This document shows, in pieces, positions 16,271-25,266 of a stretch of 36,927 nucleotides of DNA (position 1 is its first letter; each line of letters opens with the position of its first letter). The DNA is taken from NCBI GenBank assembly GCA_900539665.1, contig UQCV01000014.1, positions 1 through 36,927 on the forward strand, written 5' to 3'. The DNA is from an uncultured Succinivibrionaceae bacterium. GTDB lineage: Bacteria; Pseudomonadota; Gammaproteobacteria; Enterobacterales; Succinivibrionaceae. Position numbers and translations under genes: made by a program. The notes under the pieces were generated by a model that was not told where the DNA came from, ran no database searches, and worked only from the letters and a program-made list of their open reading frames with translations.

Positions 16271-16945
16271 CTAAACAGCTGCGTGCCATTTTAGGATGGT
16301 AAAGCCACGCTTTTGTGCTTCTTTATCCATGCGTCCGGCCGGATTTACCACAAACTGTTTACTAGCAAGTTCAAGCATGGAAATATCGTTGATGCTGTCA
16401 CCATAGGCAAGACTCTCATTTAAGCTATAGCCTTGAGCTACAGCGAGCTCTTTAATGCGTGAGGCTTTACCTTCTTGGTGCGAAATATCAGGATATACAT
16501 CGGCTATGAGACGGCCATTCGAGTCAGATTTTACTCTAGTTGCAATAAAGTGGTCAGCTTTAAAGATGCGGGTCGCAATTTCGGCCACAATTACGTCGGT
16601 AGTAGCAGAAACGATAATAATCTTATAGCCTTGGGTTTTTAGCTCCTCAATAGTGGTAAGAGCCTCATCATAAACGCGGGGCCTGACATAGTCTTTTAAG
16701 TATTTACTAAAAACATCCGCTAAATCTTCCTTAGTTTTTCCGGCTAGAGGCTGTAAGGAATAGCGATAGTATTTGATGATATCGAGTTTTCCTTCATAAA
16801 ATTGCGCTAAAAGTTCTTCATCGCCAGCGCAATAGGCGCTATCAGTGATACCTTCGTCTTTAAGGCAGTGTAAGAAGAGGCTGACAGAATCGCCATGAAT
16901 TAAGGTACCGTCTAAATCAAAAAAAGCGAGGCGGGGGGTAGTCAT
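16271..16945 (-). CDS. HAD-IB family hydrolase (phosphoserine-phosphatase-like)
   Basis: A 224-residue cytoplasmic phosphatase of the HAD superfamily, subfamily IB. Motif I is FFDLDGTL with nucleophile D10 and acid/base D12; motif II is the serine/threonine of IIVSATTD; motif III is the lysine in EGKASRIKEL; motif IV is YGDSINDISML. The helical cap after motif I fits HAD-IB enzymes such as SerB or MupP-like phosphatases. The natural substrate cannot be told from sequence. ATG 16945 has GGAG at 7 bases. It starts 36 bp after the AAA-ATPase-like gene on the same strand and may be co-transcribed with it. Confidence 0.87.
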   Translation of the reverse strand: MTTPRLAFFDLDGTLIHGDSVSLFLHCLKDEGITDSAYCAGDEELLAQFYEGKLDIIKYYRYSLQPLAGKTKEDLADVFSKYLKDYVRPRVYDEALTTIEELKTQGYKIIIVSATTDVIVAEIATRIFKADHFIATRVKSDSNGRLIADVYPDISHQEGKASRIKELAVAQGYSLNESLAYGDSINDISMLELASKQFVVNPAGRMDKEAQKRGFTILKWHAAV

Positions 16946-16981
16946 GTCTTACTCCAAGGTAAAGGCGGGATACGCCCAAGT

Positions 16982-18223
16982 TTAGGCGTTATCAGGTTCG
17001 GTTTGAACGCGCCGTCTGTTCTTATTTGCACTAGGTTGTGGATCTGGCAAGTTTAGCTTTTTAACCGTATTTTGGTAGAACTCTTGCATTTCGCGGTTCG
17101 AGAACTTGCTGTAGTAACCGTAAGTTGGGGGCGTGCAAGAAATGTCGATATCTATATGGTCGAGGCTAAAGAAACCAAGCTGAAAGAGGAGCGCGAAAGG
17201 TCTCACACTATTTAGGTTACTGTATTCACAGAAGTTATAGCCACAGCTATTAGGCATTAATAAGCGTTCAGCGGAACGACTGTATTTCGTTAAAATAGTT
17301 TCAAGGACGGTTTCAACGTGGCTTGCATCATAGAAACTGCGATATTCATTTTGGTCACGTAAATTTAAAAATTTACAGATGCTTTCAGGGCGCATCACTC
17401 TGATGTTTTGTTCTGTTAGTCGGTAATTGCCGTACCAGTCAAAAAGCTTAGATAAAAATTCTTCCGTGGTCATCCCGGCGCATTCGGCTTCATCTTGTAA
17501 AAAGTCATTGAAGTAATTGCGCATTTCACCTTCGGTAAACCCACAAATATGGGTTGAGCTCCCCTCAAAAGTTAAATCTTTAATGTAGCAAAGACCTTCT
17601 TGCCCATCTTGAGAGAGATAAAATTTGGTTTCCCCAGTGATAAGGCACCAATCAATATATTCTTCGTTATCGCTTAAAGCGCGGAGGAATTCGAGTAAAG
17701 ATTGGTAGTAACTACTAGCAGCTGGTTTAAATAAGTTTTTTAGAATTGGGTAATCGTAGTTGTCGATGAGGATTACGACTTTCCCACTAGGGCTAACTTC
17801 AGCTAAGCTTTTAACGTAAGCTACAGTTTGCCAATATACGTTATCGTCACGGTTTATTTCCGTGCGGAGGCCGTTTTCAAAAGCGCGGGTGCGAAAGTAA
17901 TTAGCTAAGTAATCAGGTAGAGTGCTCCCTAAAGTTGCGTTGTTTAAAGAAAAGTCTAAGCGCATAACTTTTTGTTCAGGGAATTTTACATCTGAATTAG
18001 CGACAGCGAGATCAGCAAAAAAGCTAGGGTATTTATGGCGAAAGAGGTTGGTAATGGTGTCAATAAGCATCGTCTTACCAAAACCAAGGGGGCGCGCTAA
18101 CAGCTCAAAAGTATTATGGTTACGGTAGAGTTCGCAGATCTGGCCGGTTTTATCGACATAGACATCATCACTATTTACTAGATCTTTAAAGGTCTGTTGT
18201 TCATAAAAATCAAAAAAACTCAT
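16982..18223 (-). CDS. Degenerate AAA-ATPase-like protein lacking its C-terminal nuclease domain
   Basis: A 413-residue member of the AAA-ATPase-like family (PF09820 type). Start chosen at ATG 18223 (MSFFDFYEQQTF), matching the family's usual N-terminus; a TTG 93 bases upstream would only add translated direct repeats. Walker A reads ARPLGFGKTM, where the family has RPRRFGK(S/T). Walker B reads VVILIDNYDYPI, with Asn in place of the usual Glu of IDEYD. The expected TGVSR-like segment is ITGETKF. The protein stops just after the junction motif YYSKFSNREMQEFY, with a basic tail, so the PD-(D/E)XK domain that normally follows is missing. Members normally have 500 or more residues. A copy with an intact nuclease end is at 3-575. 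Catalytic ATPase activity is doubtful. Confidence 0.8.
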   Translation of the reverse strand: MSFFDFYEQQTFKDLVNSDDVYVDKTGQICELYRNHNTFELLARPLGFGKTMLIDTITNLFRHKYPSFFADLAVANSDVKFPEQKVMRLDFSLNNATLGSTLPDYLANYFRTRAFENGLRTEINRDDNVYWQTVAYVKSLAEVSPSGKVVILIDNYDYPILKNLFKPAASSYYQSLLEFLRALSDNEEYIDWCLITGETKFYLSQDGQEGLCYIKDLTFEGSSTHICGFTEGEMRNYFNDFLQDEAECAGMTTEEFLSKLFDWYGNYRLTEQNIRVMRPESICKFLNLRDQNEYRSFYDASHVETVLETILTKYSRSAERLLMPNSCGYNFCEYSNLNSVRPFALLFQLGFFSLDHIDIDISCTPPTYGYYSKFSNREMQEFYQNTVKKLNLPDPQPSANKNRRRVQTEPDNA

Positions 18224-18245
18224 ACATGATCCGCAGAAATTTGGT

Positions 18246-18286
18246 TGGCCTAAGATAGGACCTAATGAGGTATGGCCTAAGATAGG
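18246..18286. repeat. Two 14-bp direct repeats before the AAA-ATPase-like gene
   Basis: TGGCCTAAGATAGG occurs at 18246-18259 and 18273-18286, 27 bp apart, in the leader of the minus-strand gene starting at 18223. A partial third copy lies between them. Confidence 0.75.
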
Positions 18287-18354
18287 GCTTGGTTTAGTTT
18301 GGCTCAAGCGGCACAATCCATTTATGCATTATACAATATACTGGCCTTTGATTC

Positions 18355-18513
18355 ATGCGCCGAAAATCTACAGCCAAAAGTTCAAAGGAATCAACTTCTA
18401 AGGAATCAATTCATAAAGAGTCAAAGATAAAACCGAGCAAGACAGGGATGGAAGAACTCTGTGCAAGGCCTGGGAAGAAGAATTCGGTGCAAGGACTGGG
18501 AAAAATGCGGTAA
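18355..18513 (+). CDS. Possible 52-aa basic low-complexity ORF
   Basis: ATG 18355 opens a frame with repeated KES units (KSSKESTSKESIHKESK) and a serine/lysine-rich composition. It has no clear ribosome binding site, overlaps a GTGCAAGG-type direct repeat and converges on ffs. It may be non-coding; I list it because it is divergent from the AAA-ATPase-like gene. Confidence 0.2.
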   Translation: MRRKSTAKSSKESTSKESIHKESKIKPSKTGMEELCARPGKKNSVQGLGKMR

Positions 18514-18579
18514 GAATAAGAAAAAAAAGAAAGGAAGAGAAACAGAGAGCAAGCTTAAAAAAGTAAGTGCGTTAACGGG

Positions 18580-18684
18580 CGGGACCCTTAGCTACATCCC
18601 GGTACTAACTGTTTCCACCCTGGTTGCTTCCTTCCGGACCTGGCCTGTTAAGCAGAACAGAAATACGAGAGAACCAAGGGCCCC
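18580..18684 (-). ncRNA. ffs: 4.5S RNA, signal recognition particle RNA
   Basis: Read on the minus strand, the RNA starts GGGGCCCTTGG and carries the universally conserved SRP apical segment CAGGTCCGGAAGGAAGCA (about 18619-18638), followed by ACCGGGATGTAGCT, as in E. coli 4.5S RNA. The ends pair: GGGGCCCTT with AAGGGTCCC. Length is about 105 bases. It binds Ffh and targets nascent membrane proteins to FtsY. The exact ends are estimated from the closing helix. A T run at about 18557-18562 on the minus strand may complete termination. Confidence 0.95.
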
Positions 18685-19074
18685 ATGACTTTCTGTGTTT
18701 TCTAGTGCTTCGCTTTATTAGAAAACGAGAACCATCATAACGTAATTTTAAAATAAATCAAGGTTCAAGGTTGGGTAAATTGTGAATTAGCGCGCTTTTT
18801 GCAAAAAATGCGCAAAAAATAACCATTTTTAATTTACCAGCCATTTTAAATAAAACAGCCAATTTGAAGTACCAAGGCGCTTAACTTATGATTTTTATGG
18901 TAAAAATGAGAATTTTCTTACAGTCTGTGGTTTAACCCTATTGAAAATCTTCATTTTAAGTAGTAAAATTATATGCATGTGGCTTGGTGTTAGTATTTCA
19001 TTAAACCACAATGACAAGAACCAATGAAAAACCAATGATAAAAATAAACGAAAAAATTATGACAGAGGATAAAC
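18685..19074. other. Intergenic region between ffs and the SPFH gene
   Basis: A perfect 8-bp inverted repeat (GTTTTCTA 18697-18704, TAGAAAAC 18719-18726) sits just upstream of ffs on its strand, and the SPFH promoter is at 18941-18969. No gene is seen. Confidence 0.5.
18941..18969 (+). promoter_or_regulatory. Putative promoter of the SPFH gene cluster
   Basis: TTGAAA (18941-18946), 17 bp, TAAAAT (18964-18969), giving a leader of about 100 bases. Confidence 0.6.
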
Positions 19075-20193
19075 ATGGGACTTTTTGATAGATTTAGTTC
19101 TAAAAACACTGAAACTTCAATAACAGGTGAGCGCTATCAGGATTCTTTATTGCATATTGCGGATTCCATCTCTAATGATGGAAACCCTAATTTGCTACTA
19201 TGGCGGACTAACTACTCAGATTTTAACACAGGTTCTGTACTCACTGTAAATCCAGGAGAAGCGGCGGTATTTATTAAAAACGGCCAAGTACAACAAGAAT
19301 TTGGCCCCGGAAGATATGAATTACAAAGTGACAATTATCCTTTTTTAAGTGCACTTCGTAATACCTTAACTGGAGGCGTGACGACTTTTCATTGTGAGAT
19401 TTACTTTGTTAGGACAGCGGTTAGTTTGGAAGTACAGTGGGGCACAAGCGCGCCAATTCAACTACGCGACCCAGTGCAACGCTTACAAACTTCAATTACT
19501 GGTAATGGTGGGTATAAAATCACCATTAAAAATCCTGCGCTCTTTATTTCTAAACTTGCCGGTCATGTAAAAAGCTTTTCTGGAGATGAATTAACAAAGT
19601 TCTTCTCATCTGAATTTCAGCAGACTTTAAAGTCTTCAATTGCTACAACCATCAGGGATTCGGGGCGTGAAATTTTGGATTTGATTTCTGATCTTGATAC
19701 TTTAGCTCAAGGGATAACTCCTCATATAGCTGCGGTGTTAGAAGGTTATGGGGTAGGACTTAAGAATTTTGCGATCAATTCTTTATTCATTCCTGAAGAC
19801 GATCCTAACCGTCAGAAGTTAGAACACGCTTTTGCGGCACAACGTGAATTTGAAACCTTAGGGGCTAATTACCGTATGATTAAAGGTTTTGAAATCATGA
19901 AAGACATGGCTAATAATCCAGCTAGTGGGGCGGCGGAAATGGCTAATATGGGCGCTGGAGTTTCAATGGGCATGGTTGCGGGGTCAGCGATGGCAGAAGT
20001 AGCCCGTGGTTTGTATGAAAACGGTGGTTCAACAGCTAAAGCTCAAGCGCAAACTGCGCCGGCTACTTCAAGTAACGCTGAAGACCCAATACAAAAGCTT
20101 AGCAAATTAAAGCAGTTACTAGATTTAGGGCTGATTGAAGAAGCTGAATACAATGCGGCTAAAAAAGAAATTTTAGCCAAGCTTGTAGGTTAG
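19075..20193 (+). CDS. SPFH-domain protein with C-terminal SHOCT domain (YdjI-like)
   Basis: A 372-residue protein without a transmembrane segment. Residues about 55-245 form an SPFH/band-7-like domain: VLTVNPGEAAVFIKNGQ, FGPGRYELQSDNYPFL, and DPVQRLQTSITGNGGYKITI, typical of the YdjI-type SPFH proteins with an N-terminal zinc-ribbon partner elsewhere. A helical, alanine- and methionine-rich region (about 265-320) precedes a SHOCT motif at the end (IQKLSKLKQLLDLGLIEEAEYNAAKKEIL). In B. subtilis, YdjI works with YdjG and YdjH to recruit PspA to membranes under envelope stress; no pspA is in this window. ATG 19075 follows AGAGGA. The next two genes are each about 170 bp away on the same strand. 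Confidence 0.82.
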   Translation: MGLFDRFSSKNTETSITGERYQDSLLHIADSISNDGNPNLLLWRTNYSDFNTGSVLTVNPGEAAVFIKNGQVQQEFGPGRYELQSDNYPFLSALRNTLTGGVTTFHCEIYFVRTAVSLEVQWGTSAPIQLRDPVQRLQTSITGNGGYKITIKNPALFISKLAGHVKSFSGDELTKFFSSEFQQTLKSSIATTIRDSGREILDLISDLDTLAQGITPHIAAVLEGYGVGLKNFAINSLFIPEDDPNRQKLEHAFAAQREFETLGANYRMIKGFEIMKDMANNPASGAAEMANMGAGVSMGMVAGSAMAEVARGLYENGGSTAKAQAQTAPATSSNAEDPIQKLSKLKQLLDLGLIEEAEYNAAKKEILAKLVG

Positions 20194-20365
20194 TAATCGC
20201 TTCGTAAAGGTTGGTAACGAGTTTGTAACGTAATGGTTGGCAACCAACGAGTTGGTAAAGTAACGAGTTGGTAACAGGTTGGTTGATTTATGCTAACGAA
20301 GTAAATGTGCTACGCCGTTTTTGAAGGACTAAACCACCGCCGTGCGGATTTAATAAACAATAATA
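20194..20365. repeat. GTTGGTAACGAG-rich spacer
   Basis: This 172-bp gap contains four or five degenerate copies of GGTTGGTAA or GAGTTGGTAA between 20210 and 20285, plus a small GTTGG/CCAAC hairpin. No T run follows, so transcription may continue to the next gene. Confidence 0.6.
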
Positions 20366-21067
20366 ATGGGATTGACGATGAATTTTATTTTTAGAACTTT
20401 GATTAAGCTTTGCGTGCTTATTATTTTTAACATCTTCTTTTGGTTGTTATGTGGAACAGATAACCCTCAATCTGTGTGGGTGACTTACGCCTTTATTCAT
20501 TTGGTTTATTGCTTCTTCTTAGGTTGTGGCTTTATAGCGTCTGACGCTAAAGGACAAATGGTCTTAAGCACGGGGCGTTATGTGATTGCAGGATGTTGGG
20601 CGGTAGTAGAACTTTTGGTGGGGAGTTTCTTAATTATCCTGGCTAAAAACGGTGTTTGGATGGAAATTACCTGGCCTTTAGTGATTCAATCATGTTTGGG
20701 CTTAGTATTTTTATGTGTGTTTGGTTTTGAACATTTAGCTAGTGCTGCTACGGCTTCATCATTAGCTCAAAATGCGCAGCAAACTCAATTTTTAAATGCT
20801 ATCAACCTTAAGCTTAAAGCTGCTTTATGTAATGTAAACTTTGAAGCAGTAAAGCACGAACTTGAATTGTGTATCGATTTAGTAGCAACTTCTCCTTTGC
20901 AGAGTAACCTAGCAGTTAGATTAGAGGAACAACAAATGTGGCAACTAGCTACTTCTTTGTTAGAAAAAGTTAACGCTAACGTTCAAGAGGCGGAGCTTAT
21001 CGCACTTTGTCGGACGCTTAAATCTACTATCAACATGCGTAATGAAAAGCTCAAGCAAGGAATCTAG
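20366..21067 (+). CDS. Hypothetical membrane protein between SPFH and zinc-ribbon genes
   Basis: I do not recognise the family. It has 233 residues from ATG 20366, or 229 from ATG 20378; the latter has GGGA about 8 bases upstream. Four hydrophobic helices lie in the first ~130 residues (about 5-28, 37-57, 70-92, 103-124), followed by a soluble helical C-terminal domain of about 100 residues (NAINLKLKAALCNVNFEAVKHELELCIDLV). That C-terminal region could form a tetratricopeptide-like helical hairpin set, but this is a guess. Position suggests it works with the SPFH and zinc-ribbon proteins, where B. subtilis has YdjH; it does not look like YdjH. Confidence 0.65.
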   Translation: MGLTMNFIFRTLIKLCVLIIFNIFFWLLCGTDNPQSVWVTYAFIHLVYCFFLGCGFIASDAKGQMVLSTGRYVIAGCWAVVELLVGSFLIILAKNGVWMEITWPLVIQSCLGLVFLCVFGFEHLASAATASSLAQNAQQTQFLNAINLKLKAALCNVNFEAVKHELELCIDLVATSPLQSNLAVRLEEQQMWQLATSLLEKVNANVQEAELIALCRTLKSTINMRNEKLKQGI

Positions 21068-21242
21068 TTTGGCTTTAAAGCGAAATTGATAGCTTGGAAT
21101 TTAAGTTTTTTTGAACTACAACCTTAAAACGCTCAGAATAAAAAGCGCCCAGCTAAAAGCCCAACCGCTTAAAATTTTAACGAAAAAAAGCAAATAACCG
21201 TTTGCAACGAACATAAAAGCATAAGCATAATAGGAACTAAAA

Positions 21243-22379
21243 ATGTTTGCTAATAAAGGTGCTCGGGACCAAAACACTAGTGGCATTAAAATTTTGCGCT
21301 GCCCAAATTGTGGAAGTGATATTCCAGTTGAAGATGCTAACAAAATAGCATTCACCTGCCCATGTTGTCATGCCACCTTAATTAACGAAAACAACAAGTT
21401 TTTTAACAACTTTAAAGCAAACCGCGTGCCTCGCCGTTTTATTCCTTTTTCGATCTCCAAAAAAGATGTAGAAAATAAATTTATCGCCGAGTTAGTGCAA
21501 AAGCCAGAAGTACCCCTCGATATCTTTGATGTAATGAAAATTAATGCTGTTGATAAATACTATTTACCGATGGTAAGTTTTGAGGGGGTGTATGAGGCTC
21601 GAGGGACCATAAGTTACCGACAGAAAGTCGGCGGAAAAGTCGACGGAAAAGACGCGAGTGTTGTCGTTAATGGCACTAAATCCCTTGTTTTATCAGATAA
21701 TTATAATTTCTTGTGTAGTGCTTGTGCTGCCCAAGCTCCGGTGCCTACCGATCTATTGCGTTTTTGTGACTCTCGGGCTTCAATGGCCAAAAATTTTGCT
21801 AAGATCGATTTCAGCCATGAATTTACTCTCGAAAAACTCATGGCCGAAGATGCGAACCTGGCCGCTGTAGACCCTGATTACATTTTAGATTCTAATTCAG
21901 TTTGGCATACAACCGCTGTACCGATTATAAAAAAAATGGCGGAAGATGATTTTGCTTATGAAGCTACTAAATGTAATGGTACAGTAGGTTCGGTATCAAC
22001 TCGAATCATCTCAAATATGGAACATAATGGTACTTATGTGTTGGTGCCATTTTATAATGTGTCATACAGCTACCAAGGCGTTAATTATTACTATGTTATT
22101 GATGGTTGTGGCTTTGGTAGTGATATCTGGGCTCCAACCGACAAAAATATCAAATTTACCATTAACATGACACTCTTGTTTAGCGTTTTCTCAATTTTTG
22201 GGGGCGTGTTGTTTGCTTGGTTCTTTGCAGATCTGGCAGATACCGCTATTGGCATGACCATTTATGGAACAGCGCTTTTTGCTTTTGTGGCGCTCGCAAC
22301 AGCATTTTTAGTGCGTTGTAAATCATTTAAGAGACAGTGCTGCAAAATTAAAACAGAGCGAGCACAACGGTTCTTATAG
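21243..22379 (+). CDS. Zinc-ribbon membrane protein (YdjG-like)
   Basis: A 378-residue protein with an N-terminal zinc ribbon (LRCPNCGSDIPVED and FTCPCCHATL, residues about 18-46), a long middle domain with YYLPMVSFEGVYEARGTISYRQ and YVLVPFYNVSYSYQGVNYYYVIDGCG, and two C-terminal membrane helices (about 302-325 and 332-355). The ribbon plus repeated 'LP..YEG.. / VPFY...Y.G..Y' strands match the TFIIB-type zinc-ribbon proteins such as B. subtilis YdjG, encoded beside SPFH YdjI. ATG 21243 follows AGGA at 7 bases. It is the last gene before a convergent terminator at 22437-22468. Function in Gram-negatives is not established; membrane-stress response is the family-based guess. Confidence 0.75.
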   Translation: MFANKGARDQNTSGIKILRCPNCGSDIPVEDANKIAFTCPCCHATLINENNKFFNNFKANRVPRRFIPFSISKKDVENKFIAELVQKPEVPLDIFDVMKINAVDKYYLPMVSFEGVYEARGTISYRQKVGGKVDGKDASVVVNGTKSLVLSDNYNFLCSACAAQAPVPTDLLRFCDSRASMAKNFAKIDFSHEFTLEKLMAEDANLAAVDPDYILDSNSVWHTTAVPIIKKMAEDDFAYEATKCNGTVGSVSTRIISNMEHNGTYVLVPFYNVSYSYQGVNYYYVIDGCGFGSDIWAPTDKNIKFTINMTLLFSVFSIFGGVLFAWFFADLADTAIGMTIYGTALFAFVALATAFLVRCKSFKRQCCKIKTERAQRFL

Positions 22380-22436
22380 ATGATCTTAAAAACTCTTGAG
22401 GTATATATTTAGGTAGCGTGAAAAATAGATACGAAA

Positions 22437-22468
22437 AAAGCTCCCAGGCCTTGTGGCTCGGGAGCTTT
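22437..22468. terminator. Bidirectional terminator
   Basis: AAAGCTCCC pairs perfectly with GGGAGCTTT. The A-rich 5' flank gives a good T run for the minus-strand Ca2+-ATPase gene; the plus-strand tail is ATTTTG. Confidence 0.75.
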
Positions 22469-22507
22469 ATTTTGAGTTAAAGTTTTTTAACTAAGCTTTT
22501 TTAGTTC

Positions 22508-25198
22508 TTAAGCATTTTTACCATTGATGATATTAGCGATAAGTTTACGCACGATATCGAACGGAATAATGGTAAAGGCAATAGCTGTGATAATCAGCCA
22601 TTGTTCAATGGTGAGACCATGGCAATTAAAGATCTTGCCAAAGATAGGGAAGAATACCCCAACTTCAGTCATAAACACATGGATAACCACGATTAAAGCC
22701 AACACCCCAAAGAACATCTTGTTTTGGTTGATGCATTCAAAAACATTAGTTGAGGTAGTACGAGCATTAAAGGAGTTAAAGACCACCATAAAGATAAAGA
22801 GGGTAAAGAACATTGTTAGAATCTGTTGTTCTTCAGTCCCACCAGCTACACTACCAAATGAGAAGAGGTAGTCTTGCACCGGCTGACAGAAGAGCAGAAT
22901 TATACCAACCCCAAATATCCAGGCAGCGCCACTTAATACCTGAATTAACATGCCTTTACCAATAATGCTTTCAGTTCTAGTCTTTGGTTTTTCATGCATG
23001 TAGCGGTTAAGTGCAGGTTCACTCCCAAGAGCGATAGCGGCCAAGGTGTCCATAATGAGGTTAATCCAAAGGATTTGGACAATGTTAAGAGGCATGTCGC
23101 GCCCAAGAAGTGGCATTAAGAATGAAGTCATAACTGCCGCTACGTTTACAGTAAGCTGGAAGACAATGAATTTACGAATGTTGTTGTAAATGGTGCGGCC
23201 ATAGAGCACTGCTTTACGTACAGAGGTAAAATTATCATCAAGTACAACGACATCAGAAGCTTCCTTCGCAACTTCAGTCCCAGCCCCCATCCCAAAACCT
23301 ACATCGGCTTTCTTTAAAGCTGGAGAGTCGTTAACCCCGTCACCTGTCATCCCTGCAACAAGATCAAGCTCTTGAGATAAGCGTACCATACGGCTCTTAT
23401 CAGTAGGGAGAGCACGGGCGATGACGCGAAGATTTGGAATCATTGCTTTAAGTTCATCGTCCGAGAGTTTCCCAAGATCGGCTGAAGTGAGGAGTTTATC
23501 GGTGTCGTGTTTTACGATCCCGGCGTCACGAGCAATGGCAGCTGCGGTTTCAAGGCGGTCACCTGAAATCATAACTACTTGAATGCCGGCTTTAGTCACG
23601 TCATCGATAGCGACACAAGCTTCAGGACGAACTTCATCACGAATGCCAAGTACGGCAATTAAAGTCCATTCCCCATCTTGTGGTAAGCTTTCATCTTCAT
23701 TGATAGAGCTACTTACAGTTGCTAACGCTAAGAGACGAATAGCGCGAGAAGCTAAGGCCTCCATCTTTGCACATAAAGCGCTAAAGTCGGTGCATGGTAC
23801 TCTTTGCCCATTAGCATCGTAGTAACCGTTACAAAGGGCGGTAATTTTTTCAGCAGCACCTTTGACAAAGGTAGTGTTGAAGTCGCCTTTTACGGTTGCG
23901 GCTGAGTACTTGTTGGTACTATTAAATGGAGCGGTGCGTACGGTTTCGCAGTTGTATTCTTTACGCCCGTCGCTTGCAGCAAATGCGAGCACGGCGCGTT
24001 CAGTAGCATTACCACCGATAACCTTAAACCCAGAACCCTGAGCGGATAATTTAGATTGAGTGTTTAAAAAGACTGAAGCATCAGCTAAATTCTTAATAGC
24101 TGCGGGTATTTCGCTCTTATTAGCATATTCATGCCCCGCGCCATCAGTAACACTAGTAACTTCGAATTTACCTTTAGTAATAGTCCCAGTCTTATCAGAA
24201 TAAAGAATGTTGAGTGAGCCTGCGGTTTCGATCCCGGAGATAGTACGAACCAAAACGTTATCTTTAAGCATCTTACGCATGTTTAAAGCTGAAACCAAGG
24301 CGATCATAAGTGGCAACCCTTCCGGTACAGCCATTACGATGATGGTAACAGCGAACATTACGGCGTGTAAAATGTCGATAATCATTTCCGATGAAGCGTA
24401 GGCCACAAAGGTACCATTAAAGACCATGACTTTATGGATAACATAAGCACACGCAATAGCCACACCGCCTAGATAACCAAACCAACTGATTTGTTTAGCT
24501 AACTTCTTAAGTTTTACTTTAAGTGGGGAGTCTCGTTCTTCAGTTTGTTGAAGTTCGCTGGCGATACGGCCGTATTCAGAATCATCACCAATCCCGGTGA
24601 TCTTCATGACGCCTTCACCGCTACATACGATAGCGCCACGGAAAACTAAGAATGGATCTAAGGTGTCAGCTACAGTGTCGGTTGTTTTTTGCCAATCGTC
24701 AGGAGCAGCTTCCTTGGTAGCTTCTTGAGCTTCACCATTTAAAGCACTTTGGTCAGCTTTAAGGCACCCCTTTACCATAACCCCATCAGCTGGAATACGG
24801 TCTCCTGCTTGTAGGAGTACGCAGTCGTCTTTTACGAGATCATTTATAGATACTTCGGTAATAGTGCCATTACGCCAAACTTTACAGGTAATGCGTGAGG
24901 CTTCTTCTTGTAGTTGTTTAAAGGCGTTTTCGTTACGGAATTCAGAGTAGGTAGAGACAAACACAGCTAGGAAGATAGCTACTGCAATCCCAACGGTTTC
25001 ATACCATTCTGCTTGGCCGAGGCAGACGAAAATGGTGTTTAAAATTAAAGCCGCAAAGAGGATCTTGATCATAGGATCAGTCATGTTGCTGAGGAGCTTT
25101 TGCCAAAACGTTTCTTGTTTCTTTTCCGTTAGGGCGTTGGTGCCATACTTAGCGCGGGATTCCTCGACTTCGCGGTCTGTTAATCCTGTGAATTTCAT
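22508..25198 (-). CDS. Calcium-type P-type ATPase (P2)
   Basis: An 896-residue cation pump of the IIA/IIB P-ATPase class, which expels Ca2+ from the cytoplasm. Features in order: the N-terminal cation-ATPase domain (LTDREVEESRAKYGTNAL), helices 1-2, actuator domain (GDRIPADGVMVKG, then NGEAQEATKE at the position of the usual TGES), helix 4 motif VMAVPEGLPL, phosphorylation motif SDKTGTIT with D335, the nucleotide domain containing FVKGAAEKI, the hinge GMTGDGVNDSPALKKADVG, and six C-terminal membrane segments. The ion-site PEGL and NLIMD motifs are those of calcium pumps. The TGES-to-NGEA change is notable but occurs in plasma-membrane-type members. ATG 25198 has AAGGAAG about 10 bases upstream. 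Monocistronic. Confidence 0.93.
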   Translation of the reverse strand: MKFTGLTDREVEESRAKYGTNALTEKKQETFWQKLLSNMTDPMIKILFAALILNTIFVCLGQAEWYETVGIAVAIFLAVFVSTYSEFRNENAFKQLQEEASRITCKVWRNGTITEVSINDLVKDDCVLLQAGDRIPADGVMVKGCLKADQSALNGEAQEATKEAAPDDWQKTTDTVADTLDPFLVFRGAIVCSGEGVMKITGIGDDSEYGRIASELQQTEERDSPLKVKLKKLAKQISWFGYLGGVAIACAYVIHKVMVFNGTFVAYASSEMIIDILHAVMFAVTIIVMAVPEGLPLMIALVSALNMRKMLKDNVLVRTISGIETAGSLNILYSDKTGTITKGKFEVTSVTDGAGHEYANKSEIPAAIKNLADASVFLNTQSKLSAQGSGFKVIGGNATERAVLAFAASDGRKEYNCETVRTAPFNSTNKYSAATVKGDFNTTFVKGAAEKITALCNGYYDANGQRVPCTDFSALCAKMEALASRAIRLLALATVSSSINEDESLPQDGEWTLIAVLGIRDEVRPEACVAIDDVTKAGIQVVMISGDRLETAAAIARDAGIVKHDTDKLLTSADLGKLSDDELKAMIPNLRVIARALPTDKSRMVRLSQELDLVAGMTGDGVNDSPALKKADVGFGMGAGTEVAKEASDVVVLDDNFTSVRKAVLYGRTIYNNIRKFIVFQLTVNVAAVMTSFLMPLLGRDMPLNIVQILWINLIMDTLAAIALGSEPALNRYMHEKPKTRTESIIGKGMLIQVLSGAAWIFGVGIILLFCQPVQDYLFSFGSVAGGTEEQQILTMFFTLFIFMVVFNSFNARTTSTNVFECINQNKMFFGVLALIVVIHVFMTEVGVFFPIFGKIFNCHGLTIEQWLIITAIAFTIIPFDIVRKLIANIINGKNA

Positions 25199-25252
25199 AA
25201 AACCAAAACTTCCTTATTTAGATATTTAATTTAAACCTAAAACCAAATCTAA

Positions 25253-25266
25253 CCTTAAATTTAAGG
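25253..25266. promoter_or_regulatory. 14-bp perfect palindrome upstream of the Ca2+-ATPase gene
   Basis: CCTTAAATTTAAGG has no spacer and lies 55 bp upstream of the ATPase start codon. It could be an operator for a dimeric repressor; nothing else identifies the factor. Confidence 0.35.

Noticed and set aside
16106..16294. 62-residue frame starting inside the IS605-type scar
   Set aside because: Starts within the mobile-element end, no ribosome binding site, and runs into the 3' end of the HAD gene on the other strand.
18461..18688. 75-residue plus-strand frame covering the SRP RNA gene
   Set aside because: It lies across the 4.5S RNA on the opposite strand and has no translation signals.
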